A stretch of 64,000 nt of DNA from Mallotus nudiflorus (lineage: Eukaryota; Streptophyta; Magnoliopsida; Malpighiales; Euphorbiaceae). Location: the NCBI GenBank assembly GCA_947683625.1, contig CANTUR010000675.1, positions 1,583,501-1,647,500 on the forward strand, written 5' to 3'. Position 1 is the first letter of the stretch. Each line of letters opens with the position of its first letter. Both the position numbers and the translations under genes were made by a program. The notes beneath the pieces were generated by a model. That model did no database searches. It was not told where the DNA came from and saw only the letters and a program-made list of their open reading frames with translations. Positions 57,557 through 64,000 of the stretch are shown here, in pieces.

Positions 57557-59672
57557 TGTAGACCACGGGGTTTAGCACGCACCCAAGATTTTAACAACCA
57601 TGACACTGTTTGAGCTTAGGGTTCTAGAGAACACACTAACCAATGTCATAAAGACATGGCATGGAGATGAGAAGTCACTACCTAGGGTAATAACTAAGAC
57701 AAAAAATAGTGGTACTCAATTCTCTAAAAGAAAGCTAGTACCACAACCAAGAGATTTTGGATATGGAATACCAACTTCTGTCAATCTTGTGTTCATTTAG
57801 AATTACTTTATAAATTACTATGTTATCCTCTATTTACATGCAATTTTATATAAACCCTTATTTAAAACAATTAACTCCAAGCAAACTAATCATGAAAACA
57901 CATGTAAACAATATGTTCATCGCAATTCCTAGGTTAGTCTAATCTATATTGAATTTAAATTAATGAGTTAAATCTACGTGTTTTAATTTATAACTAAACC
58001 CAAAGACTAATTGGCCTAATTCTTATTTAATTTTAATTAAGTGAACCGAAGTCTATTTATTTTAATTTTAAAAATAGGACTAAATCTACAACTTATGAAG
58101 TATCTAAATTAATGGGCCTAATTCTACATGTTTTAATTCTAAAGTGATCTTAAATCTATAAATTATGAAAAAGGCTTAAATTAAATGAGTTAAGTCTAAA
58201 TTAATTAAATTAAGTGGGTTTATGTTTAAATTAACCTAAATGGGTCTAAATTGATTTAAAAAAAAAACTTAAAAATCCAATTAAAAGCTTATTTATTAAA
58301 TTGGTTAGAGCCCAAACATGGGCTTGGGGCCCAAAACATACAAAAATTAACAAACAAACCCAAAAACATAAAAAATCAAAACAATCAAATAAAAAAAGAT
58401 CAAACATGCAATTAAATTATTTCTTCTAAAAATAAACCTATTTTTAATTAACATGCAACCTAAATTAATCTATTTCCTCTATTGATTTTAATTAGGTTTT
58501 ACCAAATTGAACCTAGTTTACTAATTAATTTTTTAAGAACAAGAGAAAGCTAGATTTTTCATTATTCCCACTATCGGGGCTATTACAAAATCTACCCAAA
58601 ATAATAAAGAAAATAAAATTAAAATTACAACCTTTGAGAAAATAAATTAAACAAATTCAAAACCTAAAAAAACAATAAAATAAACTAAATAGAGCAACAT
58701 AAAAATTAAATCAGGATCTTTGACTTTGGATCTTTGACTTTTGGCTTTTATTCATGGATTCTTCATGGGTTTCCTTAGTTAAATCATGTATTCATCACCA
58801 AAAACATGAAACACAAAGAATAAAAAAAAGAATAAGATTAGAATTAATGAATAAAGAAAAAATGAAAATTAAAGAAAAAACACCAAAATAATAAAATAAT
58901 AAAATAATATAAAAGAAAGAATTAATAAAGAAGAAAGGAGTAGAAGAGTGATGCTACACAGATATTGTTTGAATGCCTCTAAGAATGAGATTTCACGATT
59001 TGGAGAAAATTGACCCTATGTTTTCTTGATTTTTGGACTTTGAAAATAACGTATTTTTTTTAAAAGGTTTTTTTTCTCTGTGTTTTTTTTCAATCAACTT
59101 TTTTATGCAGTAGAGATTAGGGTTTTTCTCTTTACGCAGTCCTCTGTCCCTCTTTTTTTCTTTTTTTTTTCTGTCAATCCTTTTCTTTTTATATCCCGTT
59201 CTTAACCCTAGCTAGCCACTTACATGATCACATGAGAGACATGGTCACCAGAGAGGCAGCTCTGATCCTCCCACTAAAAAACAAATAAGATAAGAATTTT
59301 AATTTCAAAAAATTATACGCGTAAGAAACGCATATTGGACAAATAAATACCAAAATTAATTAATTTATTAAAGATAAATTAAATTTGGGCCAATCATAAT
59401 TAAAAAAATCAAGAAAATAATTTTTTTCTGAAATTTTAGTGCATTGGTATTACAGAATGTCAATCGATATTTTATAAAGCCAAATGGCATTACGCACTTT
59501 TTCAAATATACCCCTGCAAAATTAAATTTTTGCAATTAAACCCAAAAAACATTGCAATTTAGTCATTGAAATCGCGAAACTTAACACTAGAGGTCAATTT
59601 TCGACTAAATTTTCATCATAAAGGCTTTCGTCGCATTCATGCATAAATGCATCATGAAATTGGATGCTTACA
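57557..59672 (-). mobile_element. 5' LTR of element G
   Basis: 2116 bases, a direct repeat of 48037-50227. The main length difference is the shorter TGTAATGC block near 59450-59500. The plus-strand open frame 57600-57800 lies in the LTR end and is not a gene. Confidence 0.85.
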
Positions 59673-60133
59673 AAGTATAATTACGATTTTTAGATATTTT
59701 TATACAATTTAATAAAAAAGAGTTAAAATTAAATTAATTAATTTTCATTATTTAATTATAAGCTAAAAATAAAAAATTACATTAAATTACTTTTTGAGTA
59801 AATAAATATATTCATTTTAAAAATTTTGAAGTGTCACTGTAACACTATTCAAATAAAAAATTTACTAAAGTTAGTAATAAATTATGGAGTTAATGAGATT
59901 GTAATATTTAAATTGTTATAAAAAAATATTATTCTTATTATTTTAAAAAAAATTATAAGAATATAACTAATTGATTAATTATTGTCATAGTATTTTTTAT
60001 ATAAAATTAGTTTTTGGAGTTAATAAAAATATTAATTGTGAAAATATTGAAGGAATGTTATATAGTTATTTAAATAAAAGATTTATCAAAATTGTGATGA
60101 ATTATAATTAAAATTTTATAATTCGTTTTATTA

Positions 60134-60405
60134 TTAAAATTTATATAAATAAATAACAATTTTATTATTTTTTTAAAAATTTTATTAATAGTATAAAAGT
60201 CTATGTTTAATAGGTTATTTACTATTACAAGTCTAAAAAAATTTTCACTCGTAGTTGTATACTAATGGAATATAAAATTTATATAAATAAATAACAATTG
60301 TATTATTTTTTAAAAAAATTTATTAATAGTATAGAAGTATATCTTTAATAGGTTATTTACTATTACAAGTCTAAGAAAATTTCATTTTCACGTAAATGGT
60401 TGTAT
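60134..60405. repeat. Tandem duplication of about 140 bases
   Basis: 'atttatataaataaataacaatt' through 'ggttatttactattacaagtct' occurs at 60138-60234 and again from 60276. Confidence 0.8.
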
Positions 60406-61069
60406 ATTAGTGTATATATATATATATAAGGATTAAGATTTTTTTATGTTATTTGACAACATAAATTAAACTCTTCTTGCTATTAACTAGAAATTTGTAG
60501 ATCCACACACATGGGTAAGGCCCGCAACAATTGTTCACTTGAGGATGACATTACAAATTGCTTGCTAATCAAGATAAAAGAAAGCAAAAAAGGATGCACC
60601 ATAGAAGGCGTTGGTAACGAATTCATAATGGTTGGATTTCAGAGAAGACATTGGTGTAGTTCGTAGGCACATTGAGAGATTTGCTAAATCTTCAATTAGT
60701 TGAACCCTAATTTCCTACTTTTAGTGGAAAACTGAGTTGGAATTATTTGTAGATGATATGGACAAATAGGTCTCAATTGGTTGGAAACAAGTATTAAATT
60801 GGTGCGATTTATATGACTTATAAGTGTATCTTGTTTGATTTAATAGAGAAGACAACAAAGTAACTATTTAAAAGCTAGTAGGACTAAATTTTAAAACATA
60901 TATATATTAAAATTAAAATTATTTTTATATTTTAATTAGATTAATTTTTATTTTATTTTTGATAACAATTAAATTAACTAAAATTTGAATTATAATTTAG
61001 TTGAACATATTTTTATTTTCCTAATTAAGTATAAATCAAACTAAATAATATGATTCTAAATTTTAAGTG

Positions 61070-61200
61070 CTTTTTGACATAAAAAATTAAATAATAATAA
61101 AAAATGACTTTTTAAGGACTTTTTGACATAAAAAATTAAATAATCCAGTAAATGAAGGACTTTTTGACATAAAAAAATTAAATAATAATAAAAAATGACT
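61070..61200. repeat. Short direct repeats around 'gactttttgacataaaaaattaaataat'
   Basis: Three copies, two followed by 'aataaaaaatgact', two with 'ccagtaaatga' nearby. Confidence 0.8.
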
Positions 61201-62459
61201 AACACTGTTAATGATCCAGTAAATGAATAATATAATATTAAAGAAGGACTATTTTGACAACATCATTAAAATGTAGGGGCTATTTGGAACTATACATGTC
61301 CCATTAGGAATGAGCATCGGGCAGGTTGATTCGGTTCGGGTTCCAAATATTCATTTCGATCGGGTTAAAAACTAATGAAATTACAGACCGAATCGAGCCT
61401 ATATGAGGCCTGAGATCGACGGGTCAGTTAACTGATTTGATCGGATTGGACGGTTCAAATGTATCGGTTGGATTGGATTTTAACGGCCTATTAAAATTGA
61501 GCCTATAACTAATAAACATTTAATTATATTAAACATATTAATGGGATTGGCCTAACTTTACATATTTTTAGTTTGTAAAGTCCAAAAAAATATAAGCCCT
61601 AAGGCAACAAAATAAATAACCTAAGGGTCTCAAACTATACCTAATAGACCTATAATTAAAGCCCTATAAATTTATATATAAAATTAAAGCCCTAAGTCTA
61701 TATTAATTACAAAAAACAAATAATTGTATATTAATTACAAGCAACAAAAAAATCAATTTTGCATAAAGCTAAGGACTCCATCCAAAATAACAAGAATCTT
61801 GCTTTGTATTCCTGCAAAACAATTGGACAAAACAAACATAAATTGCAAAGTATTAAGTGAAAGAAAATGTTAAAAGAACTTTTGATGAGATGAGTCTCAA
61901 GACAATTAGTTTTAAAACAAAAGCCTATTGGTAAAGTTGTTTCTGGCAACAACAAAAAATGCCACCTAAGGAATATTTGATACCAATAAACATTTAAATC
62001 ATACAAGTAAATGAGATGGAAGCCTCATCATTGATTTATCTTATTTGAAACATAAAAATAAACACAAGAATGAATAAATGATGTAAACATAAACAATATA
62101 AATTCGGCTGCAAGCCTGCAATGACCCAATAAGAAGAATTCTTTAGCAATAAGTCCTTCAATCAGTAACAAACATGAACCTTAAGAGTCCTTAACAAGAT
62201 TCAAATAAGTCGGTACCACTACCAGAAATTGCCTTGAAAAGAAGAAGCAACAAGCATTAGTATAATAAATCAAAATAAGTAATAATTTAATAACAGGGAG
62301 GGAGGCTTAGACTCAATATGCAAAGCAAGTCATGAATAGCAAATGTAGCCACACTTCCAACAATATCAACAAATTGAGCTACCAGGGAAAATTAAGCACA
62401 TCATTCACTTATTTGACTCATTTTAAATTGAGCAGAAGCATTCATCATAGCCTCACATA

Positions 62460-62650
62460 TGCAAAAAAAATGCAACATCAACACTGAACAAAATCAAATC
62501 AGTAATGGAGGTCACATCTTAATGCAAAAAAATGCAATATCAACACTGAAGCAAAAGCAGAATCAACAGTGAAGGTCATATGTTAATGCAAAATAATGCA
62601 ACAGCAACACTGTATCTTATTCAAAAATGCAGTGAAGGTCACATTTAATT
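62460..62650. repeat. Tandem repeat of about 65 bases in hAT-2
   Basis: Three units with 'aatgcaacatcaacactgaa' and 'gtgaaggtcacatttaatgca' motifs. It lies downstream of the transposase. Confidence 0.75.
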
Positions 62651-62939
62651 GCAAACCTCATAAGCAAACAACAACATAAAGAAAAAGCAGCACAAGCAAA
62701 TAGCAACAATAGCATAGATAAATCATCAATATAAAAAGTATCTAAGGTTACCAAATTTACTCAAAAAAATTTATTAGCAAAATCTGTTATATGACTTAAA
62801 AGGAGGCATGGTTAACACTCAACAACGGCATGTTTGGCACTATTCCAACTGATGGCAAATCTGCACAAGTAAAATAACAAACTTAGTAAAAATTAAATGA
62901 AAAAACATGTATTTATTAAGGCATATAAAATTAATACAT

Positions 62940-63330
62940 ACCTTTTTTAAATTTTTCTAAATCTTTAAGTGCCTTTTCAATTGACACAAGTTGATTGCCC
63001 TTTCTTAGCTAATATGAATTACAGATAAAAGCTTCCATTATCTTTAGAGTCAAGAAGCTCCTAAAGACATCAAAGACTCTCCCACCTGTGCTAAAAGCAC
63101 TCTTTGAAGTAACTGTAATGATAGGAATAGCTAACACATCTCAAGAAAGTTTAGAGAGGATGGGGAATATCTCTGAATTCAACTTCCACCACCTCAATAC
63201 ATTAAAGGGACTGAACCTCAATAACTGCTTCATTTAGGCATAAGTCAAGCTCACTTTTCTTGCTTCCACCTCCTAAACCCTCTTTTAGTTTTTGTTTCTT
63301 AAAACGGGGCTTCAAAATAGATATATTTTT
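62940..63330 (-). pseudogene. hAT-2 transposase, C-terminal dimerisation domain
   Basis: The minus strand gives KKSELDLCLNEAVIEV, then after a shift WKLNSEIFPILSKLS, DVLAIPIITVTSKSAFSTGG and RVFDVFRSFLTLKIMEAFIC. This is the hAT C-terminal dimerisation block (the 'SAFSTGGR' landmark is intact). One TGA replaces Arg near 63147. Confidence 0.85.
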
Positions 63331-64000
63331 CCTACAAACAAAATCAGAGGCACCTGATTCAAATTGGCTAAGAGGTTCAACAGAGGAAATCTAAGAAACA
63401 AAATTAGTTGAGAGTTTGTATAAGCCAACATAATCTTCAAACAGCTCATAAAGAGAACATTTGATACTATTGAATATGCTTCCACCAAGTATTTCTCTAT
63501 AAATAGTATTTAAGGAGAAATCATGTATTCAATTTTGTCCCTAGGATTTAAAATGTTGGCAATGAAAATGAGATGGTTCATTTTTCCAGGGTTACCCCAA
63601 TATTTGTTAAACTTAGTTTTCATGTTATTTCCCTAAGCCATATTGATAAATCATCAGATTTTTGCCACTCATTTAGAATGCAGAATAAGTCAAAAATTTT
63701 AGTGAAAAATAGATTGGCAATAATGTATTGAGAATTAGAAATTCTCAATGTTAACTCATAGAAATGATGCAGAAATGTCACATATTGCTTGACAGACTCC
63801 CAATCCAAATTAGTTAGTACATTATCACCCAAATCTGACCTAAAACTGCTTTCATGTTCCTTATAAAATTAAAAGGCTTTTTCATAAGAAGAAGCAGTCT
63901 TGAACATCAAACAGGTTGAGTTCCACTTAGTGGGAATATTAAGGCATAAACTTGATTTACATTGAACCCTAAATAAGTCATTATATTCCTTGAATTTCCT
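63331..64000 (-). pseudogene. hAT-2 transposase, central region, partial
   Basis: The right-most text gives LNIPTKWNSTCLMFKTASSY, the hAT 'P-T-R-W-N-S-T' landmark, then the open frame 63832-63620 with NVLTNLDWESVKQYVTFLHH, FYELTLRISNSQYIIANLFF and SIWLREIT. After about 63600 stops accumulate down to 63330. The BED finger would be outside the window. It is the RICESLEEPER/Ac-like type, on the opposite strand to hAT-1 and of a different subgroup. Confidence 0.82.

Larger units (their letters stand above)
48037..59672 (-). mobile_element. Element G: minus-strand Tat-type element lacking RT and integrase
   Basis: It is flanked by AAGTA (48032-48036 and 59673-59677). Two LTRs of about 2.1-2.2 kb start TGTAGAC and end GCTTACA/GCTTAGA on plus. 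The minus-strand order is 5' LTR (57557-59672), primer site, gag, a pol spacer, 4.3 kb with tandem arrays, polypurine tract and 3' LTR (48037-50227). It spans 11.6 kb. Gag decays and pol is largely gone, so it depended on other elements. Confidence 0.88.
59678..61304. other. AT-rich spacer between element G and hAT-2
   Basis: No gene found. It contains a duplicated stretch of about 140 bases (60134-60265 and 60271-60405), a (TA)n run at 60413-60428, and three copies of a 'gactttttgacataaaaaattaaataat' phrase at 61070-61200. A piece at 60480-60860 ('gggtaaggcccgcaacaattg...') is less AT-rich; I cannot identify it. Confidence 0.55.
61305..64000 (-). mobile_element. hAT-2: Ac-like hAT element, 3' part, running off the window
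   Basis: The left end reads TAGGAATGAGCATCGGGCAG, close in form to the terminal repeats of Ac-type elements (TAGGG-TG--AACGGG). It is followed by a subterminal region full of short 'tcggttcgggt'/'gatcggattgg' words. Minus-strand transposase remnants start at about 62960. The other end lies outside, so neither the duplication nor the inverted repeat can be checked. Confidence 0.7.

Noticed and set aside
1..64000. Host genes, tRNA or rRNA genes
   Set aside because: No cloverleaf-like sequence, rRNA landmark or multi-exon host gene was seen apart from the PMD and DUF7745-like genes carried by element B.

Overview
This window looks like heterochromatic, repeat-rich DNA from a flowering plant, probably a eudicot. 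It is very AT-rich and full of plant-type LTR retrotransposons and hAT DNA transposons. I found no convincing intact host gene, rRNA or tRNA. Almost every coding trace is a decayed transposon gene with many stops, mostly TAG where the family has Gln or Trp. The species cannot be named from the sequence alone.

Layout, left to right. (1) 1-1596 is the end of a long LTR of a Ty3/gypsy Tat-type family (family G below). It is inserted into the reverse transcriptase of a Del/Tekay-like chromovirus (element A), whose pol end, polypurine tract and 2.9 kb 3' LTR fill 1597-6856. (2) 7658-10770 is a decayed plus-strand hAT transposase (BED finger, DUF659, dimerisation region). (3) A chromovirus-like gypsy element (element C) starts near 11.5 kb with an initiator-Met type primer site. 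It is split twice. The first split is element D (14851-26314, minus strand, duplication TATAA), which is itself split by a non-coding LARD-like element E (18771-25851, minus strand). C integrase then resumes at 26320 and is cut at 27591 by element B.

(4) Element B (27592 to at least 46190, plus strand) is the most interesting object. It is a Tat-type gypsy element with gag, protease, RT, RNase H, the extra Tat-type RNase H and integrase. Downstream of pol it carries two ANTISENSE host-like genes: one with a plant mobile domain (PMD), five candidate introns and an acidic tail, and one resembling the plant DUF7745 family. The PMD gene is broken by a 3.28 kb solo Tat LTR (F, 39615-42895, duplication GGATG). 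A second partial F LTR lies in B's 3' LTR.

(5) 48037-59672 is element G, a minus-strand Tat element with both LTRs, primer site, polypurine tract and duplication AAGTA. It keeps gag remnants but no recognisable RT or integrase, and has several tandem arrays between the pol remnant and the 3' LTR. (6) 59678-61304 is AT-rich spacer. 61305-64000 is the 3' part of a minus-strand Ac-like hAT element running off the window.

How it fits together: the order of insertion can be read from the nesting. C came before D and B, D before E, and B before F. The Del element A predates the G-family LTR at the left edge. All three Tat LTR families here (B, F, G) carry a primer-site-like TGGCGACTCC sequence about 100-150 bases before the LTR end.
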